A DNA stretch of 64,000 nucleotides from Leptospira sp. WS58.C1 (GTDB lineage: Bacteria; Spirochaetota; Leptospiria; Leptospirales; Leptospiraceae): NCBI RefSeq assembly GCF_040833995.1, contig NZ_CP162137.1:1763001-1827000 (forward strand). The letters are read 5' to 3'. The notes beneath the pieces were generated by a model, which saw only the letters and a program-made list of their open reading frames with translations, had not been told where the DNA came from and did no database searches. How positions within the stretch are numbered: the first letter of the stretch is position 1; each line of letters opens with the position of its first letter. Shown piece by piece: positions 17,879 through 26,762 of the stretch. A program made the translations under genes and the position numbers.

Positions 17879-18151
17879 CTAAGGGGTAGAAGTCTTTAAT
17901 TCCAAAGCATGGACTCCCCATTCTTTTAGGAATGGATCCATGATCCGGTAAACGGACCTATGCTGTTCCAAAAGGGATTTTCCCCGGAACTCGGGACTCG
18001 TGATAAAGATCCGGATATGAGTCCCTCTTGTATTTCCGGTCGGGTTTCCGGAATGACCTGCATGTTGTTCCGAAAAATCCTCTATCCGCAGTTCGGAAGG
18101 AGAGAGTCCGTTTCTCAAAAGATTTTCCATTTCTATAAATATATCTTGCAT
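17879..18151 (-). CDS. BolA-family protein, copy 2
   Basis: 90 residues. The core HIRIFITSPEFRGKSLLEQHRSVYRIM matches BolA and keeps the EQHRSVY histidine. Before it lies an insert rich in Gly, His, Thr and Asn (about 38-52, with EQHAGHSGN) that copy 1 lacks, in the loop where BolA members differ in cluster ligands. ATG at 18151 is preferred to the GTG at 18178 because it follows the permease stop by 4 bases and avoids a 23-base overlap. It lies 65 bases ahead of copy 1. Confidence 0.9.
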   Translation of the reverse strand: MQDIFIEMENLLRNGLSPSELRIEDFSEQHAGHSGNPTGNTRGTHIRIFITSPEFRGKSLLEQHRSVYRIMDPFLKEWGVHALELKTSTP

Positions 18152-18155
18152 ACCT

Positions 18156-18929
18156 TTAGGTCCTCGTACCGTATCCACGGCTTAGTAAAAATACGGAGAT
18201 GGAATAAAGTAGAATGGTCCCTACCACTAAAAGTCCGATAGCTTCTAACGGATCTATATCGCTTACTCCTAAAAATCCATAACGGAATGCGTTTACCATA
18301 TACAGAATAGGATTGAACTTAGAAATGATCTGCCAAGTGTCCGGAAGCATTTTGATAGAATAGAATACTCCGCCCAAATAGGTTAAAGGAGTCAGTATGA
18401 ATGTGGGAATGATGGTTACATCGTCGAATTTTTTGGCATATAAAGCATTCAAAAATCCTCCCATAGAGAACATCAAAGCGGAAAGTGCTACTGTGATCAC
18501 TACTATTCCCGCGTCGTACAGTTTTAATTCGGTGAAAAATAAGGACACCAACGTTACGATAAATCCTACTAAAACACCGCGGATCACTCCACCTATAGAA
18601 TATCCAAGCACGATCAAATAAGCCGGAGTAGGGGAAACTAGAAGTTCCTCTATATTCTTTCCGAATTTCGCTCCGAAAAAGGAAGATACCACATTATTGT
18701 AAGCGTTCAGTATGACCGACATCATTACTAGTCCGGGAACGATAAACTGGATATAGGTATGACCTCCTACATCTCCGATCTGAGAACCCACTAATTTTCC
18801 GAAGATCAGGAAGTATAAGGAAATTGTAATACCCGGCGGGATCAATGTTTGGATCCAGATCCTTAGGATGCGGACCGTTTCTTTTCGAACGATTGTGGAG
18901 AATGCGTTGAATTTTTCTTGGAAGTTCAC
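18156..18929 (-). CDS. ABC-2 type transporter permease (YadH-like)
   Basis: 257 residues with six hydrophobic segments and the ABC-2 pattern, including PTFILTPLTYLGGVFYS and FNPILYMVNAFRYG before the last helix. With the upstream ATPase (ATGA overlap of 4 bases) it forms a simple exporter of the YadGH kind, whose substrate is not known. Its gene is followed after 4 bases by a BolA gene, so the exporter is tied to the glutaredoxin/BolA run. Confidence 0.92.
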   Translation of the reverse strand: MNFQEKFNAFSTIVRKETVRILRIWIQTLIPPGITISLYFLIFGKLVGSQIGDVGGHTYIQFIVPGLVMMSVILNAYNNVVSSFFGAKFGKNIEELLVSPTPAYLIVLGYSIGGVIRGVLVGFIVTLVSLFFTELKLYDAGIVVITVALSALMFSMGGFLNALYAKKFDDVTIIPTFILTPLTYLGGVFYSIKMLPDTWQIISKFNPILYMVNAFRYGFLGVSDIDPLEAIGLLVVGTILLYSISVFLLSRGYGTRT

Positions 18930-19843
18930 AGTTTTTTCTCCACGAGTTTCAAAAATAATTCCTCCAATCGATTCGACTTATTTCTCATACTTGTGATTTG
19001 GATCCCACTTTTGTCTAAAAGTCGAAATAGTTCGTTTAATGAATTGTTCTTTCCGACGTCCACTTCCAAGGTGAGATCATCCACTTTGTTCAAATGGAAT
19101 CCGTTCAGATCTATCGCGGATGAGAGCGGTTGTTGTAGATCCAATACGAACGTTTGAGTATCCAGTTTTACCAAAAGTTCTTTCATGGAAGTATTCTCCA
19201 CGATCTTTCCTTGGTCTATGATCGCTATCTTCTTACAAAGATTTTCGGCTTCTTCTAAGTAATGTGTGGTAAGAATGATCGTGATCCCGGATTCGTTCAG
19301 TTTTACTAAGAAGTCCCAAAGAGAACGTCTGAATTCTATATCAACACCGGCGGTCGGCTCATCCAAGATCAAAACTTTCGGATTATGCACTAAGGCTCTT
19401 GCGATCATAAGCCTTCTTTTCATTCCACCGGACAGTCTGCCTGCACCTTCTCTTCTTTTCTCGTAGAGTCCAAGTTGTCTTAAATAATTACGGGTTCTTT
19501 CTACCGCCACTTTTCTGGAAAGACCGTAATATCCCCCTTGGTTGATAACTATATCTTCTACTTTCTCGAATATATTAAAATTGAATTCTTGGGGTACCAC
19601 ACCGATATAAGATTTTGCTAATGTAAGGTCCGTGTCTATATCCGCTCCGTAAATTTTCACTTTTCCGGAAGTTTTGTTCACTAAGGAACTTAAGATACCG
19701 ATCGTAGTGGATTTACCCGCACCGTTCGGACCTAAAAGGGCAAAAAAGTCCCCTTCGTCCACAGTCAGATCGATCCCTTTTAAGGCCTGCACTCCCCCGG
19801 CGTAGGTCTTCACCAAATTTTTTATTTCTAAAGCTTTATTCAT
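18926..19843 (-). CDS. ABC transporter ATP-binding protein (YadG-like)
   Basis: 305 residues. Walker A GPNGAGKST, signature RLSGGMKRRL, Walker B VLILDEPTAGVD and the H-loop TTHYLEEAE are all present, followed by a C-terminal regulatory part of about 80 residues, as in CcmA-type exporter ATPases. It powers the permease encoded immediately downstream. The start codon lies 62 bases from the end of the disulfide reductase gene, so the two may be one transcript. Confidence 0.93.
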   Translation of the reverse strand: MNKALEIKNLVKTYAGGVQALKGIDLTVDEGDFFALLGPNGAGKSTTIGILSSLVNKTSGKVKIYGADIDTDLTLAKSYIGVVPQEFNFNIFEKVEDIVINQGGYYGLSRKVAVERTRNYLRQLGLYEKRREGAGRLSGGMKRRLMIARALVHNPKVLILDEPTAGVDIEFRRSLWDFLVKLNESGITIILTTHYLEEAENLCKKIAIIDQGKIVENTSMKELLVKLDTQTFVLDLQQPLSSAIDLNGFHLNKVDDLTLEVDVGKNNSLNELFRLLDKSGIQITSMRNKSNRLEELFLKLVEKKL

Positions 19844-19905
19844 CCGCGAAAAAACGCTCCAATTCTATGATTTTGAACAAGCCCTGTTTCGACAATCTTT
19901 TGGCT

Positions 19906-21285
19906 TTAGGAAGAGCTTAAGATTTCTTTGGCTTTCCTGGCAGCGTTTCTTGCGATTTCAGGCAAAGCGGGATGAACATAAATCATCTTTAGCAAGTCTT
20001 CTAGAGTCCCACCCATAGTCATCAGGAGTATAAAAAGATGAATGAGATTTGACGCCTCTTCTCCTAATATATGGGCTCCTAGTATTTTTCTGGATTTAGG
20101 ACTTACCAATATTTTGACGAATTGGTCTTCGGATAGTCTAGCCATTCCGGTGGCGCTACTGGAATAAGGATTGATTGCAGAGATATATTCGATCCCTTCT
20201 TCCTTTAATTGTTGCTCCGTTTTTCCCACGGCTGCCACTTGAGGGTGTGTGAAGACGGAGTGAGGAACGGGAGGATATTCGACCGGAGTTCTATGTTTTT
20301 CTACGTATAAGGAGTTAAATAGAAACTCTCCTTCAAAATTAACGGAGTGGCGGAAGAAATACTTTCCGTTGATATCCCCCAGAGCATAAACTCCGTCCGC
20401 AGTAGTTTCCAGATATTCGTTGGTTTTGATATATCCTTTTTCATCGGTTTGGATATCCGTATTTTGGAGGTCTAACCAATCCGTATTCGGTTTGATGCCG
20501 GTAGCAATAAGAAGTGCATCTCCTTCTAAAGTATACGTTTCTTTAGAATTTTTGCATTCTAAACGGAAGATCCCGTTTTGGTAGTCTACCTTCTTTACTT
20601 CCGTTCCTAAACGAACATCTTCTCTTTTAGAAAATGCTTTTTCGAAACCGTCGATGATATCCTTGTCTTCATGAGAGAGCATTCTTTTACGAACAATAAA
20701 AGTGGTTTTAGATCCGAAGGCAGAATATGCAAATCCAAGTTCAAGACCGATATAACCTCCGCCAAGGACTAAAAGTTTTTTTGGAAGTTCCGTTCTTCTA
20801 AGCGCTTCTCTACTAGTCATATAAGGAGTTCCCGCGAGGCCTGGAAGATCCGGGATAGAAGGCCTACATCCCGCAGCGATAAAAATACGATCAGCGGTGA
20901 GTAACTCGCCGTTTACTTTTACTACCTTATTTTCCACGAACCTTCCTTCGTAGGGATAAAAGTCTATGTTCGGATTTTTTTCATAAGCGGGGATGATACT
21001 GTCGGAGTCGGCATCCACTGTGGCGGAGATCCTTTCCACCAAAGTTTTAAAATCTACGGTGAATGGACCGGGGATCCCTAACTGAAATTTAGAAGCTTCC
21101 TTTGCCTGGGCTAAAATTTCCGCAGGATGGATGAGCATCTTAGAAGGGATACAACCCCTGTTCAAGCAGGTTCCTCCCAAACGATCTTTTTCTAAAATGG
21201 CTACCTTATAACCTAGTTTAGAAGGAGGTGTGACTAGTTTTGTTCCTCCTCCTGAGCCTATTACGAGAATATCATACTTTTTCAT
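19906..21285 (-). CDS. FAD-dependent disulfide reductase (glutathione/mycothione reductase-like)
   Basis: 459 residues of the class I pyridine nucleotide-disulfide reductase family: FAD motif IGSGGG near the start, redox-active GGTCLNRGCIPSK, NAD(P) motif GGGYIGLELG, FAD motif YALGDING, and the C-terminal HPALPE catalytic histidine. The residues after the second nucleotide-binding strand read FIVRKRM, with Arg-Lys where E. coli glutathione reductase has the NADPH-binding VRKH; lipoamide dehydrogenases carry an acidic residue there. With no 2-oxoacid dehydrogenase genes nearby and glutathione genes around it, an NADPH-dependent thiol reductase is more likely than Lpd. The substrate disulfide is inferred. 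Confidence 0.8.
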   Translation of the reverse strand: MKKYDILVIGSGGGTKLVTPPSKLGYKVAILEKDRLGGTCLNRGCIPSKMLIHPAEILAQAKEASKFQLGIPGPFTVDFKTLVERISATVDADSDSIIPAYEKNPNIDFYPYEGRFVENKVVKVNGELLTADRIFIAAGCRPSIPDLPGLAGTPYMTSREALRRTELPKKLLVLGGGYIGLELGFAYSAFGSKTTFIVRKRMLSHEDKDIIDGFEKAFSKREDVRLGTEVKKVDYQNGIFRLECKNSKETYTLEGDALLIATGIKPNTDWLDLQNTDIQTDEKGYIKTNEYLETTADGVYALGDINGKYFFRHSVNFEGEFLFNSLYVEKHRTPVEYPPVPHSVFTHPQVAAVGKTEQQLKEEGIEYISAINPYSSSATGMARLSEDQFVKILVSPKSRKILGAHILGEEASNLIHLFILLMTMGGTLEDLLKMIYVHPALPEIARNAARKAKEILSSS

Positions 21286-21411
21286 GGGGTTAATTCAATG
21301 GAGAAGGAGAAGCTTTTAAACGAAAAGGATTCTTTTAAAGAGAACCACAGATAATTCCTAAAAATTTACCGGAGTATTCTCTCTTATTTATAGTCCGCTG
21401 CGCTGGCTTCG

Positions 21412-21442
21412 ATAGCCTGGTCCCTTGTCTGGGACAGGCTAT
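21412..21442. repeat. Strong imperfect hairpin between hydrolase and reductase genes
   Basis: ATAGCCTGGTCCC, a 6-base loop, and GGGACAGGCTAT pair along 12 bases with one bulged C. It lies in the 213-base gap that separates the glyoxalase-II-like gene from the reductase gene, both on the minus strand. No T-run follows on either strand, so it is not a plain intrinsic terminator; it could stabilise an mRNA end or be a regulator site. Confidence 0.5.
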
Positions 21443-21498
21443 TATATAGTATTAGATATTGTTTGTACCGAATTCGGAAAAATAAAAAAGAAGATCTT

Positions 21499-22314
21499 TT
21501 ACCATTTATCCCGCAAAGTTCGAAGTGCAATGAATAATGTTTTAGGATCCGAAGCTAAGGATGGGTCTTGCATTTTATTACGTATTCCTGAGACTAAATT
21601 TTCTTTCGGGTCAAATACAAGGAAGAAGGGATTGAATGTTCTTTCTTCCGAGAAATTTGTGGTCCAAAATTCTTGGTCTTCCTTTAATTTTTCCGCCTTG
21701 GACAATGCCTTTGAAGCCGCTTCATTATAAGGATCAATCGAAAGACTGAATTTCAGATTGTTTTTAAGATAATCATGACCTGGATATAATCTAACGTGTC
21801 CGGGAAGATCTTTAAATTCTTTCAGAACAGTTTCGTATAGAGTTTTAGGATCACCGCCTCTAGTACAATTTCCTACCCCTGAATTAAAGATCGTATCTCC
21901 TGTAAATGCCGCATATGGGGAGCCGTTCTGTATCTGCAAAAGGCAAACATGCGCGAAAGTATGTCCGGGAGTGTACATAACTTTTAGATACGAATTTCCG
22001 TCCGGACTTTCTAGAATTTTTTCTCCTTCTTTTAACGAGTAAGAAGCATGAGGGATTTTTCCAAGTCCAGCGGGGTGAGCCAAAACTTGGGCTCCATATT
22101 TGGAAACAAGCCCGTCGTTTCCACAAGTATGATCATTATGTTCGTGAGTGTTTAGAATATAATCCAGACCCCAGGACTTGTTTTCCAGAACTTGGGTGAT
22201 CTGATCCGGATCATAGGGATCAATAGAAAGTGTTTTTTTGGAATTCGGTTCTCTGACTAGATACGTAAAATTTCGGAGAGGACTATCCGTATAGATCCTT
22301 AGAACTTCCAACAT
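21499..22314 (-). CDS. Metallo-beta-lactamase-fold hydrolase, glyoxalase II-like
   Basis: 271 residues. The metal site THEHNDHTCG, the second-shell TPGHTFAH, the bridging Asp in FTGDTIF and the LYPGHDY histidine match hydroxyacylglutathione hydrolases; a C-terminal part of about 80 residues follows as in GloB. The family releases D-lactate and glutathione from S-lactoylglutathione in methylglyoxal removal. The glutathione genes nearby support this role, but persulfide dioxygenases share the fold, so the substrate is probable only. It begins 27 bases after the STAS gene. Confidence 0.83.
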   Translation of the reverse strand: MLEVLRIYTDSPLRNFTYLVREPNSKKTLSIDPYDPDQITQVLENKSWGLDYILNTHEHNDHTCGNDGLVSKYGAQVLAHPAGLGKIPHASYSLKEGEKILESPDGNSYLKVMYTPGHTFAHVCLLQIQNGSPYAAFTGDTIFNSGVGNCTRGGDPKTLYETVLKEFKDLPGHVRLYPGHDYLKNNLKFSLSIDPYNEAASKALSKAEKLKEDQEFWTTNFSEERTFNPFFLVFDPKENLVSGIRNKMQDPSLASDPKTLFIALRTLRDKW

Positions 22315-22341
22315 GGGTTTTAGACAAGAGTAGAAAAGTGA

Positions 22342-22656
22342 TTATTGGATAATGTCCAGGTGTTTGTCTAGATTCGCGATCCTTAAGATAGTCATCACGT
22401 CTCTACTCAGGTTTCTGAGTTTGAGATGCCCGTGCCTTTCTGTGACGTATTTTTGGGTATTGAAGATGGCGCCGATCCCGGAAGAGTCCAAGTAAACATC
22501 CCCTTCGAAGTCTAAGATGATATCTTTATGCCCCTCGTCAAACTGGCGGATGATGAGTTCCTTTAACGCAAATGCGTTCTTTAGGCTTACATTCCCTTGG
22601 ATCTTGACTACACAAGACCCTTGTTCCAGGGATACGTCTGTTTGAAAACCTTCCAA
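22342..22656 (-). CDS. STAS-domain anti-anti-sigma factor-like protein
   Basis: 104 residues, a single STAS domain. The phosphorylation segment YLDSSGIGAIF is intact, with the serine that a partner kinase would modify and a PP2C/SpoIIE phosphatase would restore. The domain probably switches an anti-sigma kinase or another regulator. No kinase gene is adjacent; a SpoIIE-type phosphatase lies about 4.5 kb away (27104-28084). Confidence 0.9.
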   Translation of the reverse strand: MEGFQTDVSLEQGSCVVKIQGNVSLKNAFALKELIIRQFDEGHKDIILDFEGDVYLDSSGIGAIFNTQKYVTERHGHLKLRNLSRDVMTILRIANLDKHLDIIQ

Positions 22657-22931
22657 TGAGTGGCTCCGATCTCTATTTCTCTGACTATCCTCGGGCTAAG
22701 AAAACAACGGATCTTCTCAGAAAACTGAGAATAAATTTCCAAACCGGGAGGGAACCCGATCCATTAGACTAAATTGTGGCAAAGCGGAGGTAAACTCTTT
22801 TTTAGAGCAAAATCCGATCTAAATCTATTTCAAATAAAATAAGAAATCGCTCGCAAAAACTACTGATTCGGGAAAACTAAGTGCTCGATTTTGTAGCGAA
22901 ACTAGAGGTTTCGGACGATATTTAAAACTGT
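22657..22931. promoter_or_regulatory. Divergent intergenic region with two dyads
   Basis: This 275-base region separates the divergent STAS and MBL hydrolase genes and holds no gene. TTCTCAG-aaaa-CTGAGAA (22714-22731) is a perfect 7-bp stem. CGAAAC-tagag-GTTTCG (22897-22913) is a perfect 6-bp stem that ends 18 bases before the MBL hydrolase ATG. Either may be an operator. No convincing -35/-10 pair was assigned. Confidence 0.4.
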
Positions 22932-23888
22932 ATGCGGATCAAATTCTGGGGAGTGCGGGGCTCCATTTCTTCCCCCGTTCAGGGAGACCTGATTCGATCG
23001 AAAATTTTGAGGATACTAAGTCTAGCATCTCCGTCCGACCTGCAAAGTCCGGAAGCGATCGAGGATTTTTTGGATTCCTTGGCGCTTTCCAACTGGAGCA
23101 CCTACGGTGGAAATACTACCTGTATCGAGATCCGGGATAAGGAAGATAAACTTGTTATCATAGACGGAGGAACAGGACTCAGAGAACTGGGAAACTCCAT
23201 CTTACATGAGGGTTACGGCTCCGGAAGAGGAAAAGCGATTTGGATCTTCACACACACTCATTGGGACCATATCCAAGGTATTCCATTCTTCGTTCCTTTG
23301 TATACTCCAGGCAATAAATTTGAGTTTGTAAGTTCCGTAGAAAATCTGGAAGAAAGATTGAGATACCAACATACGTTCACTCATTTCCCTGTTCCTTTCG
23401 ACGGTTTCCAAGCAGAAAAGACGTTTCGTCATGTACCCGAAGGAAGGGCCTTTCGAGTAACGGATTCAGTCACTGCAATTTCCAAAGCGGTGCGCCATCC
23501 GGGAGGGAGTTTTTCCTATCGATTTGAAGAAGACGGTAAGGCACTGATCTTCGCATCCGATGCCGAATTCAATTTGGACGAGATGGAAAATATAGAAGAT
23601 TATCTGAATTATTTCAGAGGTGCGGACGTTCTGGTATTCGATACTCAATATACTTTCGAAGAGTCTTTACAAAAGATCGATTGGGGGCATAGCACAGCTT
23701 CCATGGCGACGGATATCGCGCTTAGGGCGAATGTTAAAAAATTAGTAATGTTCCATCATGATCCTTCTTACGATGACGAAAAATTGGATGCAGTATATCT
23801 GCGCGCGATTAAATACAAAGAAATGTTTGATCCGGACAACCAATTGGAGATCATCATGGCAAGAGAAGGTCTGGAAATCCAAATTTAA
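22932..23888 (+). CDS. MBL-fold metallohydrolase
   Basis: 318 residues. It opens with MRIKFWGVRGSISSP and carries THTHWDHIQG, the dinuclear metal site of the metallo-beta-lactamase fold, with further ligands in FASDAEF and MFHHDPSYDD. The N-terminal RFWGxRGS-like form is common in bacterial hydrolases of unknown or phosphodiesterase activity, often fused or linked to signalling domains. The substrate cannot be told from sequence. glpK begins 31 bases downstream on the same strand. Confidence 0.85.
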   Translation: MRIKFWGVRGSISSPVQGDLIRSKILRILSLASPSDLQSPEAIEDFLDSLALSNWSTYGGNTTCIEIRDKEDKLVIIDGGTGLRELGNSILHEGYGSGRGKAIWIFTHTHWDHIQGIPFFVPLYTPGNKFEFVSSVENLEERLRYQHTFTHFPVPFDGFQAEKTFRHVPEGRAFRVTDSVTAISKAVRHPGGSFSYRFEEDGKALIFASDAEFNLDEMENIEDYLNYFRGADVLVFDTQYTFEESLQKIDWGHSTASMATDIALRANVKKLVMFHHDPSYDDEKLDAVYLRAIKYKEMFDPDNQLEIIMAREGLEIQI

Positions 23889-23919
23889 TCTTTAATTCAA
23901 TCGATCAGGGAGATATCGA

Positions 23920-25413
23920 ATGAGTGAATATATTATCGGTATAGATGCCGGAACCACCGGTATACGTACTTTTTGTTTTAATAAATCCGGAACAGTGATC
24001 TCAAGTGCGTATTCCGAATTTAAACAATACTTTCCAAAACCAGGTTGGGTGGAACATGATCCTGAAGAGATCTGGGCTAAAACGGAAAAGCTCATTCTGA
24101 AGGCGATCCGCAACGGGAAGTTAAAACCGGAAAAAGCGGTAGCTATCGGGATCACCAACCAAAGAGAGACCACCGTATTATTCGATAAGGATACCGGAGT
24201 TCCGGTTTACAATGCGATTGTATGGCAATGCCGTAGGACCTCCGACTTCTGCTCCGGATTAAAAAAAGAAGGTTTAGAACCCATCTTCCGAAGAAAGACA
24301 GGCCTTGTCGTCGACGCTTATTTCAGCGGTACAAAGATCCGATGGATCTTGGACAATGTAAAAGGTGTTCGTGCAAAAGCGGAAAAAGGAAAGGTTCTAT
24401 TCGGGACCATTGACACTTATTTATTGTATCGTTTGACGGCGGGTAAAGCGCATAAAACGGATCATACAAACGCGAGTAGAACTCTCATTTTCAATATTGA
24501 AAAGAAAGAATGGGATAAGGAACTATTAAAGATCCTGCAAATACCGGAAGCGATCTTGCCGGAAACTCATAATTCCTCAAGCCTATTCGGAAGAACGGAA
24601 GGTGTAAAAGGTCTGCCGGATGGAATTCCGATTTCTTCTCTCGTAGGAGACCAACAGGGAGCGCTATTCGGCCAATTATGTACAGAGCCCGGAGAAGCAA
24701 AGAATACGTACGGAACGGGATGTTTTTTACTTTTCAACACGGGAAACAAATTACAAATTTCTAAAAATAATCTGATCACAACTCTTGCCTGCGGGCCGGA
24801 AGGAAAAACGGTCTATTGTTTAGAAGGTTCCATCTTTATCGGTGGGGCAGTGATCCAGTATCTCCGGGATAATCTCAGATTCTTTAAGGAATCCAAACTT
24901 TCCGAAAAGATGGCTGCTTCCGTGACCAAGGAGGATGAGGTAGTATTTGTGCCTGCATTCTCCGGTTTAGGAGCGCCTTATTGGGATATGAACGCTCGAG
25001 GTGCGATCTTAGGGCTGACAAGAGATACCACCCAAGAGCAGATCACCAGAGCGGCCTTAAAATCCATCGCATTACAATCTTATGAATTAGTGGAAGCGAT
25101 GGAGAATGATACCGGTTCCAAATTGAAAGTCCTAAAAGTGGATGGGGGAGCTACTGCCAATAACTGGCTCATGCAGTACCAAGCGGACATTTTAGGAAAG
25201 AAGATCGTAAGACCTTCTAATCTTGACACAACCGTTTTGGGTGCGGCGTATCTTGCCGGACTGGAAAGAGGTTTTTATTCCTCCGTAAACGATCTGAAAA
25301 AGACCCAAAAAACGAGTAAGGAATTTTCTCCAAAGTTAAGCGCCAGTTTGAGAGAAAAAGAGATCCGAATTTGGAAAAATGCCGTAAAAAGGATTCTTAC
25401 TTCCGAAACCTAA
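23920..25413 (+). CDS. glpK: Glycerol kinase
   Basis: 497 residues, the normal length for this FGGY kinase. IGIDAGTTGIR opens the first ATPase domain, TNQRETT and WQCRRT are glycerol-kinase segments, and GVKGLPDGIPI, GDQQGALFGQ and KVDGGATANNWLMQ follow. The enzyme phosphorylates glycerol to glycerol 3-phosphate. No glpF or glpD is adjacent. Its stop codon directly abuts the stop codon of the convergent gene (TAATTA), leaving no room for a terminator. Confidence 0.97.
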   Translation: MSEYIIGIDAGTTGIRTFCFNKSGTVISSAYSEFKQYFPKPGWVEHDPEEIWAKTEKLILKAIRNGKLKPEKAVAIGITNQRETTVLFDKDTGVPVYNAIVWQCRRTSDFCSGLKKEGLEPIFRRKTGLVVDAYFSGTKIRWILDNVKGVRAKAEKGKVLFGTIDTYLLYRLTAGKAHKTDHTNASRTLIFNIEKKEWDKELLKILQIPEAILPETHNSSSLFGRTEGVKGLPDGIPISSLVGDQQGALFGQLCTEPGEAKNTYGTGCFLLFNTGNKLQISKNNLITTLACGPEGKTVYCLEGSIFIGGAVIQYLRDNLRFFKESKLSEKMAASVTKEDEVVFVPAFSGLGAPYWDMNARGAILGLTRDTTQEQITRAALKSIALQSYELVEAMENDTGSKLKVLKVDGGATANNWLMQYQADILGKKIVRPSNLDTTVLGAAYLAGLERGFYSSVNDLKKTQKTSKEFSPKLSASLREKEIRIWKNAVKRILTSET

Positions 25414-26745
25414 TTAGTATGAAAAAGAGAGCAGGCTAAACTCCAAGGGCTTTCTTTCGGAGTTGATGCCTGCTCCTACGATCAATTTCGCCTGATCGTA
25501 CCTTGGGATTTCCAAAATTGAATCCGCCGATATTTTAAAAAACTCATACTGGACTCTTTCCTTTTTGGAAAGATAAATATCGATCCGGATCACTTCCATA
25601 TATTTTAGGAAGCGCAGTAGGATCTTGTCATTTGTAATTGTATAGAGTTCTATTTGGTTAGAACTGCGATTCAGATTGTATTTTTCTCCGGAGATTGCCT
25701 TGAATTCTATTTCTATTTTAGAAGTTTCCTCTTCGGCGGAATGTTTATAATCCGCGACGTTGATTTCAAGGGCCTCTACTTTTGGGGAAGGACTCTTATA
25801 CACGGGGAACGTCCCTTCTTCATAATAGATCCTTCTGGAAAAACGACGGAAAATCTCTTTTTCCACGATTTCCGGAAAAGATTCTCCCGGTTCCGGTTTT
25901 TTACTCGGACTTTCTAAGATCTGTTTCCATTTGTTTTTAGAAACATTTTTCTCTACGATTTTTCGGACAGGAGGGGAAAGTTTTGGAACCGAATATTTTA
26001 AGATCCTTTCATCCAATTTATTTAAAATAGAATTTAAGAATGGTCCGTGAATAAGCGGAAGTATTTCAATGGAGAAGATCCTATCCCTTAAAAATTTTGC
26101 GAATTCTATTTCGTACGTGAAAAGATTGGAGACTAAACTTTGTTCTTCCGTTGGAGTTCCTGCATACAAGATCTTTACCAAACGAAATAGATAGGTTTTA
26201 CTTTCCCGATCAAAATACAAATCTTCTATTTTTTGGATTACTTTCTCTTCGTTCAGTTCAGGATTCACTATATCTCTGAGAGAAAGATATTTGGTGGAGA
26301 ACATTCTTTTTCGGAACATTCTGTAGAGTGTAAACGTTCCTGTCTGAACGCTTCCTATTTGGGTTTGTTGATTTTCCCTAAGGATTAGAATAGGAGTTGT
26401 TGGAGTTCCTACAACCCTGTAGGGATTGGAACGAATGGGATATCGATCTCCTTCAAAAACTTCCTCCGACTCTTTCGGGAATTTCGAATCTTCAGAATAA
26501 AGTAGCCCATTCGTAAACTTCAAATAGGGAGGTGTTTGTATCGCAGAGCTTGGAGTTGTTTTACGATCATACTCCAGCTCATATAAAAATTTAGGAATAA
26601 TTGCAGGTTGGGAATATAAATAAGGAAGTTCTTCGATCTCGGCGACTGGAAAGTCGTAAAAAGGAGAAATTTTAGAATGGACCCTTGCTACCGAATCCGG
26701 ATTACAAAATAGAAAATGATAATTCTCTCCCTCGAAATAAATCAT
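25414..26745 (-). CDS. Unknown protein with a FliG C-like segment
   Basis: 443 residues, not recognised as a whole. No signal peptide or membrane segment is seen. A stretch at about 215-280 resembles the FliG middle/C-terminal region: FLRDRIFSIEILPLI, then FLNSILNKLD, then PPVRKIVEKNVSKN can be laid over FliG's ENMFxFEDL, IQRLLQEVD and PLREKFLRNMSQR without gaps, but few residues are identical. The N-terminal 200 residues and the beta-rich C-terminal 120 residues match nothing I know. The upstream neighbour (17-base gap) has a similar FliG-like segment, so the pair may form a complex. Flagellar function is inference. Confidence 0.6.
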   Translation of the reverse strand: MIYFEGENYHFLFCNPDSVARVHSKISPFYDFPVAEIEELPYLYSQPAIIPKFLYELEYDRKTTPSSAIQTPPYLKFTNGLLYSEDSKFPKESEEVFEGDRYPIRSNPYRVVGTPTTPILILRENQQTQIGSVQTGTFTLYRMFRKRMFSTKYLSLRDIVNPELNEEKVIQKIEDLYFDRESKTYLFRLVKILYAGTPTEEQSLVSNLFTYEIEFAKFLRDRIFSIEILPLIHGPFLNSILNKLDERILKYSVPKLSPPVRKIVEKNVSKNKWKQILESPSKKPEPGESFPEIVEKEIFRRFSRRIYYEEGTFPVYKSPSPKVEALEINVADYKHSAEEETSKIEIEFKAISGEKYNLNRSSNQIELYTITNDKILLRFLKYMEVIRIDIYLSKKERVQYEFFKISADSILEIPRYDQAKLIVGAGINSERKPLEFSLLSFSY

Positions 26746-26762
26746 GGGAACTTACGAAAAGG

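Noticed and set aside
21425..21730. Open frame of 101 codons on the + strand
   Set aside because: Mostly antisense to the glyoxalase-II-like gene and begins in the hairpin region.
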